From Anaerolineaceae bacterium UBA6133 (lineage in GTDB: Bacteria > Chloroflexota > Anaerolineae > Anaerolineales > Anaerolineaceae), in the NCBI GenBank assembly GCA_002435825.1, contig DIVL01000075.1, positions 1-47,337 on the forward strand: a stretch of DNA of 47,337 nt. Direction: 5' to 3'. A program made the translations under genes and the position numbers. The notes beneath the pieces are model-generated. The model was not told the origin of the DNA. It made no database searches and saw nothing but the letters and a program-made list of their open reading frames with translations. Positions 33,792 through 42,422 of the stretch are shown here, piece after piece; position 1 is the stretch's first letter, and each line of letters starts with the position of its first letter.

Positions 33792-34781
33792 ATGCGAAAT
33801 TTTATTCTTAGGAGAGTGTTTCTGGGCATATTCATCGTCTTTTTCGGTGCGTTGGCCGTTTACACGGTTATTCGGAGTTTACCGTCATCGTATGTCGAAA
33901 CAATCGCCCGGCAAAGAGCTGCTAACCCATTGAGCACCAAGAGCTACCAGGAATGGTTGGATCAGCTCAATGAAGTTTATGGTTTAAATAAAGGAATTGT
34001 TCCCGGATTTGTTGATTGGGGCGGCAATGCCATTCGCGGTAACTTCGGCGAATCCTGGCATTACGGTGTGCCCGTAACGGAAAAGTTTGCAGAGGTCATC
34101 GGCATCTCAATGGTTGTGAATATCATAACCTTCTTTGTGCAGATTCTAATAGCTATTCCCTTGGGTATTTTGGCAGCCAGAAGGCAATACACGGTGACGG
34201 ATTATGCCATCACAATCTTTGCTTTGATGGGTATTTCCTTACCCACATTCTTCCTCGCTACGATTCTCAAGTATGTCTTTGCGATCCAGTTGGGCTGGTT
34301 CCCGCTTTATGGACTGACTGGTCGGTTTTATACAACGATGACACCCATTATGCAGTTACTGGATAAGGGGTATCACATGGTTTTGCCAATTCTGACGCTG
34401 ATGATGCTTTCGGTGGGCGGTCTGATGCGTTATACCCGAACGAATATGCTCGAAGTTCTCAACTCCGATTACATTCGCACTGCTCGAGCCAAAGGTTTGC
34501 CGGAAAATGTAGTTATCAACAAACACGCCTTCCGCAACACCTTGATCCCGCTGGTAACCACACTGAGCGGCATTTTGCCGAGCATGTTCACAGGCTCACA
34601 GATTACTGAAACAATGTATCAGATCCCAGGTATTGGCTATATTGCCTACCAGGCGCTGATCCGGGGTGATATTCCCTTTGCAATGTTCTATCTGACCTTT
34701 ATTCTATTACTTACCCAGGTCAGTCTGCTGGCTGCCGATATCATGTACGCGGTTGTGGATCCGCGTATTAGAGTGAATTAG
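33792..34781 (+). CDS. Peptide ABC transporter permease (OppB/DppB type)
   Basis: The first membrane subunit has 329 residues and about six membrane helices. The first is at about residues 10-29 (FLGIFIVFFGALAVYTVI). The ATPase-coupling EAA loop is visible in RTARAKGLPENVVINKHAFRNTLIPLVT, as in OppB. The segment FGESWHYGVPVTEKF is the usual periplasmic signature of the family. The start is ATG 33792. It is followed after 12 bases by the partner permease. Length and motif order are normal, in contrast to the partner. Confidence 0.93.
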   Translation: MRNFILRRVFLGIFIVFFGALAVYTVIRSLPSSYVETIARQRAANPLSTKSYQEWLDQLNEVYGLNKGIVPGFVDWGGNAIRGNFGESWHYGVPVTEKFAEVIGISMVVNIITFFVQILIAIPLGILAARRQYTVTDYAITIFALMGISLPTFFLATILKYVFAIQLGWFPLYGLTGRFYTTMTPIMQLLDKGYHMVLPILTLMMLSVGGLMRYTRTNMLEVLNSDYIRTARAKGLPENVVINKHAFRNTLIPLVTTLSGILPSMFTGSQITETMYQIPGIGYIAYQALIRGDIPFAMFYLTFILLLTQVSLLAADIMYAVVDPRIRVN

Positions 34782-34793
34782 GAGAGTTGGATT

Positions 34794-36530
34794 ATGAGTG
34801 ACTTAGATAACACAACCAAGACACCAGAACCAATTCAACCAGTTCGCGCACCTCAACTTGCGTTGGATGACCAGCGCCGCATCAAGGTTCTTTCGCCTGG
34901 TATGTTGGTGGCAAAGCGGTTTTTCCGCAATAAACTTGCGCTCATCGGTCTGGTGATTTTGGTGCTTATGTTTATTTTTTCCTTCCTGGGACCTGTCCTT
35001 TCACCTTACACACAGACCCAGGTCTTTTATACCGAGAACGAACTCGATAAGGATTATGCCGGCGCGATCATCAATACGGAGTTACGTTATGTCGTAGCTG
35101 ATGGGCAGGAATTTGGCGCGCTGGCGCGCGCGAATTTCTTGTTAGCCTTTGGCAAGCAACAGCCAACCTTCACAGCCAGTAACGTAGGATATTCCTATGT
35201 TGAAGAGGCAGAGGGAAGTTATCGCATCCTGCAGCTCGAGACGGTTGCAGAAGACTTGCTTGGTCAATTGATCCCCGCCAGCGGGAAAACTATTCCCGAA
35301 GGGCTTGAAGAAGCTTATTTCGATGCCAAAGCAGCCAGAGAGTCCGTGTTTGAGTTCAACGATAAGACCTACCATATCACGACCCAGGGCAGGAAGACAT
35401 TTATCTCAACCGAGCAAAATGTAGCTATTGCGTCACTGTCAATCTTTGATGCTTACAACGCGCAAGACAGCTCCGTTGTAGACTCATTTGCGTTCAGATA
35501 TGCGAGCACCGCGGCTATTAGAGACAACGAAACGCAGTTTGAGGTAAATGGCAAGCCCTATACTATTGAATACGACGAAGGTATCACTACCATCAAAACC
35601 CCCGATGGCAAAGATTTTGCTGAGGTTTCCAACATCATCGTTAATCCTTTGGATCAGCGGGAGTTCCTGCCGGTTGAGTTCAAGACCCTGGCGCGAGAGG
35701 TAATCAATGAACGCGGAAGCACGTTTACATTCGATGGTATCGAATATAAAGTTGTAAGGGTAAATACCAACTATTACATCAAACGCGCAACCACCAGCGT
35801 GGTAATCAAGATGTTTGATTTTCCATCCCCCCAGCACCCAGTGGGTACTGACAACAATGGTATGGACCAGATGACCCGCCTGATGTACGGAGGGCGTGTT
35901 TCTTTGATGGTTGGTTTTGTGGTGGTTCTCCTGGAGATTGTCATTGGCGTCATCATCGGTGGTATATCTGGCTATTTCAGCGGTAACGTAGATACCGCTC
36001 TGATGCGTTTTGTGGATCTGTTTAACAGTATCCCGTATTTCCCGATGATCATCATTTTTGGTTCGGTCATGGATACATTGGAAGTGTCGCCGATGGCGCG
36101 CCTCTTTATCCTGATGGCTATCCTGGGTTTGATGGGCTGGACGGGTATCGCCCGCCTGGTTCGCGGTCAGATTTTATCGCTGCGCGAGCAAGACTTTATG
36201 GTCGCGACGGAAGCCACCGGCATCCGCACCAGCCGCAAGATCTTCCGCCACCTGGTGCCAAACGTGATGCCACTGCTGATCGTGATTGCCACGGGCAGCC
36301 TGGGCGGCGTGATCATCTTTGAGGCGACCCTGGGTTTCCTGGGGTTGGGCATCAAGTACCCCCTCGCATCCTGGGGCAGCATCATCAATATTGCTTCGGA
36401 CCCGTTTGTGATGACCACCTACTGGTTCATCTGGTTACCGGCAGGTATGCTCATTTTGCTGACCGTGTTGGGCTTCAACTTTGTTGGTGACGGCTTACGC
36501 GATGCTTACGATCCGAAGATGAAACGATAG
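34794..36530 (+). CDS. Peptide ABC transporter permease (OppC/DppC type) with large extracytoplasmic insertion
   Basis: The second membrane subunit has 578 residues instead of the usual 280-320. After the N-terminal cytoplasmic stretch and the first membrane helix (residues about 43-66), about 260 extra residues intervene before the normal permease resumes at FDFPSPQHPVGTDNNGMDQMTRLMYGGRVSLMVG. The EAA loop reads VATEATGIRTSRKIFRHLVPNVMPL, so coupling should work. The insertion contains at least three similar beta units with starts near residues 186, 249 and 311: FEFNDKTYHITTQ, FEVNGKPYTIEYD and FTFDGIEYKVVRV. They are spaced about 63 residues apart. Topology places them outside the membrane, where they could contact the enlarged binding protein. 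Confidence 0.9.
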   Translation: MSDLDNTTKTPEPIQPVRAPQLALDDQRRIKVLSPGMLVAKRFFRNKLALIGLVILVLMFIFSFLGPVLSPYTQTQVFYTENELDKDYAGAIINTELRYVVADGQEFGALARANFLLAFGKQQPTFTASNVGYSYVEEAEGSYRILQLETVAEDLLGQLIPASGKTIPEGLEEAYFDAKAARESVFEFNDKTYHITTQGRKTFISTEQNVAIASLSIFDAYNAQDSSVVDSFAFRYASTAAIRDNETQFEVNGKPYTIEYDEGITTIKTPDGKDFAEVSNIIVNPLDQREFLPVEFKTLAREVINERGSTFTFDGIEYKVVRVNTNYYIKRATTSVVIKMFDFPSPQHPVGTDNNGMDQMTRLMYGGRVSLMVGFVVVLLEIVIGVIIGGISGYFSGNVDTALMRFVDLFNSIPYFPMIIIFGSVMDTLEVSPMARLFILMAILGLMGWTGIARLVRGQILSLREQDFMVATEATGIRTSRKIFRHLVPNVMPLLIVIATGSLGGVIIFEATLGFLGLGIKYPLASWGSIINIASDPFVMTTYWFIWLPAGMLILLTVLGFNFVGDGLRDAYDPKMKR

Positions 36531-36538
36531 GAAAAGCC

Positions 36539-37732
36539 ATGACGGAAGAAAAAGAATTAACACAAATTGATCCTGCTGAGACCGAAGAGCTTGTCATTAC
36601 GGAGAGCATTCATCTCACTGCGCGCGAATCCGCACGGATTTCCCGTGAGAACCGCAGAATCACAAACGAGATTGAGAGAAAACGCAACCGCAGGAATGTG
36701 GAACCAAGCGAATACACCGCTGTGATGCGCGACCCAAACAACGTGGTCGAATTTGATAACGTGCACACCTACTTCTTTACCGATATCGGTACTGTAAAAG
36801 CGGTTGACGGAGTGACTTTTGACATTCCAAAGGGCAAAACTGTTGGCGTGGTGGGCGAATCTGGCTGCGGTAAGTCCGTAACAGCACTCTCGCTGATGCA
36901 GCTGGTGCAGCGCCCTCAAGGTCAGACTGTTGAAGGCGAAATCCGCTTCAACGGTGAGAAGATGGTTTACGACATCGTAAAGACCCCGACCGATCAGATG
37001 GAAAAAATCCGAGGCGCTCAGATCTCGATGATCTTCCAGGAACCGATGACCAGCCTGAATCCTGTATTCAGAGCGGGACATCAGATTGATGAAGTCATCG
37101 AGCTGCATAATCCCGAAATGAGCAAGGAAGAAGTCAAAGCGCTTTCATTGAAAATGATCGACATGGTCGGTATTGCCAATCAGGAAGGCGTTTACCTGAT
37201 GTACCCCCACGAACTCTCAGGTGGTATGCGTCAGCGCGTCATGATTGCTATGGCACTGGCTTGTAATCCGAAGCTGATCATTGCTGATGAGCCCACCACT
37301 GCGCTGGATGTCACCATTCAAGCTCAGATCCTTGACCTGTTGCGCACGCTGAAAGACAAGATCAACTCGAGTATTATGCTCATCACCCACGACCTCGGCG
37401 TTGTGGCAGAGATGGCGGATTTTGTTGTGGTAATGTACGCTGGAAGGATCATCGAGAAGGGCACGGCAGATGAGGTCTTTAACCATCCTTGCCACCCCTA
37501 TACGGTTGGTTTGATGGCATCCAAGCCAGTCATTAACAAGAAAGTTGATCGTCTGTATAACATCCCCGGTAATGTTCCGAACCCGATCAATATGCCGGAC
37601 TACTGCTACTTCAGAGATCGCTGCGCCAGGCGCATGCCGATTTGTGACGGCGAGTACCCTCGCGAATTCTATCTGACAGAATCCCACATGGCAGCTTGCT
37701 ATCTATATGCAGACACAGAGGAAAAGGCCTGA
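36539..37732 (+). CDS. Peptide ABC transporter ATPase (OppD/DppD type)
   Basis: This is the first of two ATPase subunits, with 397 residues. A charged, probably helical N-terminal extension of about 60 residues (HLTARESARISRENRRITNEIE) precedes the ABC domain, which is unusual. Walker A GESGCGKS is at about residues 106-113. The Q-loop lies in MIFQEPMTSLNP, the signature LSGGMRQR near residue 226, and Walker B LIIADEPTTALD. The C-terminal oligopeptide/dipeptide transporter domain includes the four-cysteine-type region CYFRDRCARRMPICDGEYP that in homologues can bind an iron-sulfur cluster. It starts 8 bases after the permease stop. Confidence 0.94.
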   Translation: MTEEKELTQIDPAETEELVITESIHLTARESARISRENRRITNEIERKRNRRNVEPSEYTAVMRDPNNVVEFDNVHTYFFTDIGTVKAVDGVTFDIPKGKTVGVVGESGCGKSVTALSLMQLVQRPQGQTVEGEIRFNGEKMVYDIVKTPTDQMEKIRGAQISMIFQEPMTSLNPVFRAGHQIDEVIELHNPEMSKEEVKALSLKMIDMVGIANQEGVYLMYPHELSGGMRQRVMIAMALACNPKLIIADEPTTALDVTIQAQILDLLRTLKDKINSSIMLITHDLGVVAEMADFVVVMYAGRIIEKGTADEVFNHPCHPYTVGLMASKPVINKKVDRLYNIPGNVPNPINMPDYCYFRDRCARRMPICDGEYPREFYLTESHMAACYLYADTEEKA

Positions 37733-37733
37733 T

Positions 37734-38780
37734 ATGGAAAATAATCTTACAAGTAACAACTCCAAAGGCAATGGTCGCTATATTGTCGAGGTGAAGAACC
37801 TTAAACAGTATTTTCCGATCAAGTCTGGGTTGATGCAGCGCGTTGTGGGGCATGTGAAAGCGGTGGATGATATCAGCTTCAGGATTGAACGCGGCAAAAC
37901 CATGGGCTTGGTAGGGGAATCGGGCTGTGGCAAGACCACCGTGGGCAAGACATTGCTGCGTTTGCTGAAACCGACGGACGGTCATGTGATTTTTGATGGC
38001 ACGGACATCATGACACTGGACAGGCAAGGAATGAGAGCTTTGCGTCCCAGGATGCAAATGATCTTTCAGGATCCTTATTCCAGCCTGAGCCCGCGTATGC
38101 CTGTCAGTGAGATCATCGGAGAAGCGGTGCGCGAGCACAATATCGTTTCAGAGGCGGAATTCGATGATTATATTGATGACGTCATGCGTTCTTGCGGCTT
38201 ACAGCCTTATCAGAAAGACCGCTATCCGCACGAATTCTCCGGTGGGCAGCGTCAGCGTATTTGTGTGGCAAGGTCGTTGGCATTAAAGCCTGAATTTGTG
38301 GTTTGTGACGAGCCAGTCTCGGCGCTGGATGTCTCCATCCAGGCTCAAATCATCAACTTGCTGGAAGATTTGCAGAACCAACGTGAAATGGCATATCTGT
38401 TCATCTCGCACGATCTTTCCGTTGTCCAGCACATCTCCGACTATGTCGGCGTCATGTATCTGGGCGACCTGGTGGAGTATGGCGAGAAAGAGTCAATTTT
38501 TGAGAATCCACTGCACCCCTATACCCAGGCCTTATTGAGTGCTGTGCCAGTGCCAGACCCGAATTACAAGAGTAAACGGATTATTTTGGAGGGTAGCATT
38601 CCCTCACCCGCGAATCCGCCTTCAGGCTGCAAGTTCCACACCCGCTGCCGGTTTGCGATGCCTATCTGCAAGACTGATGCTCCTCAAACCCGTGAGATTG
38701 AGCCGGGGCATGTAGTGGTGTGTCATCTTTACAATGAACAAGGAACACTAGTTGAGGAAGATTCAGAAAAAGCAATTTGA
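37734..38780 (+). CDS. Peptide ABC transporter ATPase (OppF/DppF type)
   Basis: This is the second ATPase subunit. The start is placed at ATG 37734, just after the oppD-type stop and an AGAGGAAAAGG site, giving 348 residues; a reading from 37707 would overlap. Walker A GESGCGKT is at about residues 61-68. The Q-loop is MIFQDPYSSLSPRM, the signature FSGGQRQRICVARSL near 168, and Walker B FVVCDEPVSALDVS. The C-terminal region contains CKFHTRCRFAMPIC, the cysteine-rich motif of this subfamily. It pairs with the OppD-type subunit as a heterodimer. A small membrane protein gene overlaps its 3' end. Confidence 0.94.
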   Translation: MENNLTSNNSKGNGRYIVEVKNLKQYFPIKSGLMQRVVGHVKAVDDISFRIERGKTMGLVGESGCGKTTVGKTLLRLLKPTDGHVIFDGTDIMTLDRQGMRALRPRMQMIFQDPYSSLSPRMPVSEIIGEAVREHNIVSEAEFDDYIDDVMRSCGLQPYQKDRYPHEFSGGQRQRICVARSLALKPEFVVCDEPVSALDVSIQAQIINLLEDLQNQREMAYLFISHDLSVVQHISDYVGVMYLGDLVEYGEKESIFENPLHPYTQALLSAVPVPDPNYKSKRIILEGSIPSPANPPSGCKFHTRCRFAMPICKTDAPQTREIEPGHVVVCHLYNEQGTLVEEDSEKAI

Positions 38781-39030
38781 TGACGACGATGGTCGTACTA
38801 TCGTCAGCATGGATGTTGACGGTATGCCTTGGTACGATCGGCGCCATGATTTTGCCAGGATGCCAGAAAGCGAGTCCAGCCAGCCTTCGCCACACGGCAT
38901 AGGCTTGACTGACCGCGAGTTGAGATTGTATACCTGGGGCGCTCTCAAGGCAGGACTGCTGATTGCATCGGTGTTTGCCCTGACCTGGATCTTGCTTGTG
39001 CTTTTCCTAACTAAAGTTCTCTTCAGGTAA
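38752..39030 (+). CDS. Small single-helix membrane protein at the end of the transporter operon
   Basis: This 92-residue protein of unknown function is read from TTG 38752, which has AAGGAA 6 bases upstream and overlaps the ATPase gene by 29 bases. ATG 38809 is an alternative giving 73 residues. The first half is acidic and polar (VDGMPWYDRRHDF, then LTDRELRLYTWG). One membrane helix is at about residues 67-88 (LLIASVFALTWILLVLFL). Other TTG starts in the window make the longer form plausible. Its position suggests a role with the transporter, but no family is recognised. Confidence 0.6.
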   Translation: MRKIQKKQFDDDDGRTIVSMDVDGMPWYDRRHDFARMPESESSQPSPHGIGLTDRELRLYTWGALKAGLLIASVFALTWILLVLFLTKVLFR

Positions 39031-39048
39031 GAGCGTCTTGATGAATTA

Positions 39049-39073
39049 CCGCCCGGAAACGGGCGGTTTTTTT
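39049..39073 (+). terminator. Intrinsic terminator of the peptide transporter operon
   Basis: CCGCCCG (39049-39055) and CGGGCGG (39060-39066) make a 7-bp GC stem with a 4-base loop, followed by seven T residues. This is a textbook rho-independent terminator 18 bases after the last gene. Confidence 0.95.
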
Positions 39074-39132
39074 GTATGTGGTGGCTGAGCCAGACCCGGA
39101 CCGCCTTGTTTTCAAACTCGAGTAAAATTAAT

Positions 39133-39160
39133 GGATAGCCAAATGTGGATAGCCAAATGT
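39133..39160 (+). repeat. Tandem 14-bp duplication upstream of the tRNA promoter
   Basis: GGATAGCCAAATGT occurs twice in succession (39133-39146 and 39147-39160). The second copy ends at the -35 hexamer of the tRNA promoter. It may be a slippage duplication or a spaced binding site. Confidence 0.6.
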
Positions 39161-39188
39161 TGGCAGGCTTTGAATTGTATGCTAAAAT
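39160..39188 (+). promoter_or_regulatory. Promoter of tRNA-Gln
   Basis: TTGGCA (39160-39165) and TAAAAT (39183-39188) are separated by exactly 17 bases. The tRNA begins 11 bases after the -10, consistent with a very short 5' leader. Confidence 0.7.
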
Positions 39189-39199
39189 ATTGGCTGCGT

Positions 39200-39270
39200 T
39201 GGGGCATGGTGCAATGGCAGCACATCGGACTTTGAATCCGCTGATCTTGGTTCGACTCCAAGTGCCCCGG
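39200..39270 (+). tRNA. tRNA-Gln (anticodon TTG)
   Basis: The 71-base sequence folds as a cloverleaf. The acceptor strands are TGGGGCA and TGCCCCG with a terminal U-G pair, followed by a G discriminator. The D arm is GTGC...GCAC. The anticodon stem CGGA/TCCG carries the loop CTTTGAA with anticodon TTG. The T arm is CTTGG-TTCGACT-CCAAG. The weak first pair (U1) is typical of glutamine tRNAs. The CCA end is not fully encoded (CC follows, then T). Confidence 0.93.
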
Positions 39271-39326
39271 CCTGATTTATAGTGGATAAACAATCTAATG
39301 ATCTAAGTTTTGATGATAGCGAGGCT

Positions 39327-39359
39327 GACAGTCCGTTTTGGACTGCTGTCTGTTTTTTT
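39327..39359 (+). terminator. Terminator after tRNA-Gln
   Basis: CAGTCC (39329-39334) pairs with GGACTG (39340-39345) around GTTTT. An outer GACAG/CTGTC pairing is possible, and a run of seven T residues follows at 39353-39359. It ends the tRNA transcript just before glmU. Confidence 0.85.
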
Positions 39360-39376
39360 AATTCCCGGAGATTAAT

Positions 39377-40741
39377 ATGACAATCGCATCTGTAATTTTA
39401 GCCGCTGGTTTAGGCAAGCGTATGCATTCAAGCTTGCCCAAAACGCTTCATCCCCTGCTCGGTAAACCTATCGTTTTTCACGCCCTGGATGCCGTTTTGC
39501 CCAAGGTGGATCTGCCGCCGGTGCTCGTGACGGGCTACGGCAGCGAGCTTGTGCGCGAGGAAATCGCGCGCGCGTATGGCGAAAAAGTCAGTTTCGCATT
39601 ACAGGCGGAACAACTTGGCACCGGACACGCTGTGCGCTCAGCTGAAGATCAGTTGCGCGGTAAGGCGGATTTCCTGCTGGTCACGTTTGGCGATATGCCA
39701 ATGCTGCGCCCAGAAACGATCGAGCGGCTGGTTCAAATTCACCATGAAACAAGCAGCACTGTAACGATGACGAGTGTCATTGGTGATTTGCCGCGAGGGT
39801 TTGGGCGCGTGGTGCGCTCGGCGGACGGCAAAGTGAGAGCGATCGTGGAAGAAGCCGTTGCTACACCTGAGCAGCTGAAGATCCGCGAATATAACATTTC
39901 AGCTTACTGCTTCGACGCGGAATGGATGTGGCAGAGTCTGGCAGAGCTAAAACCTTCGCCCAAAGGCGAGTTTTACATCACAGACCTGGTTGAGCTGGCA
40001 ATCTCGCAGGGTAAGGGCGTGGAAGCCATGGTGCTCGAAGATGCCGCCGAAGGCTTGGGAATCAACAACCGGGTAGACCTTGCGGATTGCGAACGGGCAA
40101 TGCGCGCGCGCGTGAACCGCCAGTGGATGCTGGCAGGCGTGAGCTTTATTGACCCTGATACGACCACGGTCGAGATGGGCGTGACAATTGGGCAGGATAC
40201 GGTTCTGTATCCAAACACCTACCTGCGCGGCAAGACCTCCATCGGCGAGAATTGTACGATCGGACCCGATACCACCCTGCTGCATACCAGCGTAGGTGAC
40301 CATTCGGTCATACAATATTCAGTTGCCGAAAAGGCGACCATTGGCAGCCATGTCACCATGGGACCATTTGGTCATCTGAGGAGCGGCGCAGTCCTGAAGG
40401 ACTACGTTCACCTGGGCAACTTCGGCGAGGTGAAAGATTCGACCCTTGGCGAACACACCAAAATGGGTCACTTCTCGTATATTGGCAATGCGACCATAGG
40501 GCGGGACGTGAACATTGGGGCGGGCACAATTACCTGCAATTATGACGGAAAACTCAAACATCCAACCGAAATCGGGGATGAAACATTTATTGGGAGCGAT
40601 ACGATGCTGGTCGCTCCATTGAAGATTGGCAAGCGCGCCAAAACGGCTGCGGGTGCGGTCGTAACGCACGACGTGCCGGATGACACGCTGGTGGTCGGAG
40701 TACCTGCCAGACCCAGGGAAAGAAAGGAAAATTGTGAGTGA
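39377..40741 (+). CDS. glmU: Bifunctional UDP-N-acetylglucosamine pyrophosphorylase / glucosamine-1-phosphate N-acetyltransferase (GlmU)
   Basis: GlmU makes UDP-GlcNAc, the precursor of peptidoglycan and other glycans, by acetylating glucosamine-1-phosphate and then uridylylating it. The 454-residue length is standard. The N-terminal uridylyltransferase begins VILAAGLGKRMHSSLPKTLHPLLGKP. The LGTGHAVRSAE and FGDMPMLRPETI motifs follow. The C-terminal left-handed beta-helix includes IGENCTIGPDTTLLHTSVGDHSVI, then FGHLRSGAVLKDYVHLGNFGEVKDS with the catalytic His and NYDGKLKHPTEIGD. ATG 39377 follows CCCGGAGATTA. The stop overlaps the GTG start of the next gene. Confidence 0.96.
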   Translation: MTIASVILAAGLGKRMHSSLPKTLHPLLGKPIVFHALDAVLPKVDLPPVLVTGYGSELVREEIARAYGEKVSFALQAEQLGTGHAVRSAEDQLRGKADFLLVTFGDMPMLRPETIERLVQIHHETSSTVTMTSVIGDLPRGFGRVVRSADGKVRAIVEEAVATPEQLKIREYNISAYCFDAEWMWQSLAELKPSPKGEFYITDLVELAISQGKGVEAMVLEDAAEGLGINNRVDLADCERAMRARVNRQWMLAGVSFIDPDTTTVEMGVTIGQDTVLYPNTYLRGKTSIGENCTIGPDTTLLHTSVGDHSVIQYSVAEKATIGSHVTMGPFGHLRSGAVLKDYVHLGNFGEVKDSTLGEHTKMGHFSYIGNATIGRDVNIGAGTITCNYDGKLKHPTEIGDETFIGSDTMLVAPLKIGKRAKTAAGAVVTHDVPDDTLVVGVPARPRERKENCE

Positions 40742-42014
40742 AGAAATCGGGCTTTGGATAGCCCTTGCGGCGGCAGTCCTTTTCTGTTTGTTGGCTTCAG
40801 CCGCGAAATCCTCCTTCACGCATGCACGGCTGCCTTATCTGATTGGTAAGGCGAGCGGGCAGAATACTAAGGCTGACCAAACCATACGTTTGTTCAGCAA
40901 AGTGGGACTTCGGACTGCATTACGTTTGGAGTTGATCATCTGTCACTTTTTCGTAGCAGCAGTGGTTGTTTTGATCTGCGTCCGAATTTTTGCGCTCCAA
41001 AACTATTGGCTGGTGGCCTTGATTCTCTTTGGAGCTTTTTTGCTCCTGAGCATCCTGGAATTTATAATTGAACGCAAAATTCTGGACGCGCCAGACCAGG
41101 CAGCAATCACCTGGACTGGTATGGCGGCGTTCATTTCATTCCTTTTGTCTCCTTTGACGCGCCTGATGACTTCAGTGCTCGGGGAACATGCCGAGAAAGT
41201 TACCCTGACCGTAACGGATGAAACCCTCAGGGACTGGGTTGAGAACGACCAAACTGAAAGCACGCTTGAGAAGGGTGAGCGGGAAATGATCTATTCCATT
41301 TTTCGTTTCAGTGAGACCATGGCGAAAGAAATCATGGTCCCCCGCATGGACGTGCTTGCGCTGGAGGTGAACACCACCATCAGCGACGCGCGCCACGAGT
41401 TCATCAAAGGGGGACATTCCCGCGTGCCAGTCTACGAGGATTCTATCGATAACGTGGTGGGCTTGCTCTACGCTAAGGACCTGCTGGCGGTTGTTGATGG
41501 CAGTGACACAATTGCTGCGCAGCGAAGGCTCTTGCGGCAGGCGTATTTTGTGCCTGAAGCCAAGAAGGTGGACGAGCTTCTGACCGAGATGCAATCTCGC
41601 GGGGTGCACATGGTGCTGGTGGTCGATGAGTACGGCGGCGTGGCTGGAGTGGTGACGCTGGAAGACATCGTCGAAGAAATTGTCGGCGAAATTCGGGATG
41701 AGTATGACCAGGGAGAAGAAAACCTTTTCGAGCAGATTGATGAGAGTACCTATCTGATCCTTGGGCGGGCAACAATTGACGAATTTAATTTCATCACGAA
41801 TGGTTCACTCTCGGATGAGTATGCGGATACCCTGGGCGGCTTTATCTATGGGCAACTCGGCAGGGTACCCCAGCCGGGTGAGGTTGTGACAGATGAGAAA
41901 TTTGAGTTCACGGTGGAGCAGGTGGTGGCAAGGCGCATTATCAAAGTGAAAGTGCGCAGATTGACCACAGATGCTTCCGAGAAGGATAATGAAGATGGAA
42001 ACGCTGACAAGTGA
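40734..42014 (+). CDS. CNNM/CBS/CorC-domain membrane protein (hemolysin-like, putative magnesium/cobalt transporter family)
   Basis: The start is GTG 40734, overlapping the glmU stop, behind AAGAAAGGAAA. A reading from 40680 would lie inside glmU. The product has 426 residues. The N-terminal CNNM-type domain has three or four membrane helices (about residues 5-25, 68-90, 98-118, 125-150). The CBS pair spans about residues 195-325, with IMVPRMDVLALEVNTTISDARHEFIKGGHSRVPVYE and MVLVVDEYGGVAGVVTLEDIVEEIVGEI. The C-terminal CorC domain follows (LILGRATIDEFNF to the end). Members are linked to Mg/Co homeostasis; substrate and direction are not certain. Confidence 0.9.
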   Translation: MSEEIGLWIALAAAVLFCLLASAAKSSFTHARLPYLIGKASGQNTKADQTIRLFSKVGLRTALRLELIICHFFVAAVVVLICVRIFALQNYWLVALILFGAFLLLSILEFIIERKILDAPDQAAITWTGMAAFISFLLSPLTRLMTSVLGEHAEKVTLTVTDETLRDWVENDQTESTLEKGEREMIYSIFRFSETMAKEIMVPRMDVLALEVNTTISDARHEFIKGGHSRVPVYEDSIDNVVGLLYAKDLLAVVDGSDTIAAQRRLLRQAYFVPEAKKVDELLTEMQSRGVHMVLVVDEYGGVAGVVTLEDIVEEIVGEIRDEYDQGEENLFEQIDESTYLILGRATIDEFNFITNGSLSDEYADTLGGFIYGQLGRVPQPGEVVTDEKFEFTVEQVVARRIIKVKVRRLTTDASEKDNEDGNADK

Positions 42015-42411
42015 GTACCGCGAAACTCTGATCGAGACAGCACGGCACTATCTGAAGAACAGTTATTCGCCCTATTCCAACTATCCGGTCGGGGCGGCAG
42101 TGCTGGCGGAGGATGGACTGGTATATGGGGGGACGAACATTGAAAACTCAGCTCATCCATCCGGACTGTGCGCGGAACGAGTGGCAATCAATAAAGCGAT
42201 TTCCGAGGGCAACCGAAAAATATTGGCTGTTGCAGTGGTCACCCGCAACGCCGGGGCTCCCTGCGGGGCTTGTCGGCAGGTGATGCGTGAATTTGCCAGC
42301 CTGGAGATACCCGTCATTCTGACAACCATGGAAGATGGGGCTGAAGAGGAATTTGCGCTCGGGGACCTTCTGCCGCGTTCTTTTGGTCCGGATGATTTAG
42401 ACCGGAAATGA
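41995..42411 (+). CDS. cdd: Cytidine deaminase
   Basis: Cytidine deaminase converts cytidine and deoxycytidine to uridine forms in pyrimidine salvage. The start ATG 41995 is preferred because AAGGA lies 8 bases upstream, giving 138 residues. ATG 41989 is possible but too close to that site. Motifs are complete: YSPYSNYPVGAAV, the zinc and catalytic segment SGLCAERVAINKAIS (Cys ligand and Glu), and GAPCGACRQVMREF with the two other zinc cysteines. This pattern is that of the homotetrameric class. The gene overlaps the CBS-domain gene by 20 bases and is followed 11 bases later by recO. Confidence 0.95.
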   Translation: METLTSEYRETLIETARHYLKNSYSPYSNYPVGAAVLAEDGLVYGGTNIENSAHPSGLCAERVAINKAISEGNRKILAVAVVTRNAGAPCGACRQVMREFASLEIPVILTTMEDGAEEEFALGDLLPRSFGPDDLDRK

Positions 42412-42422
42412 ACTGACAGACC

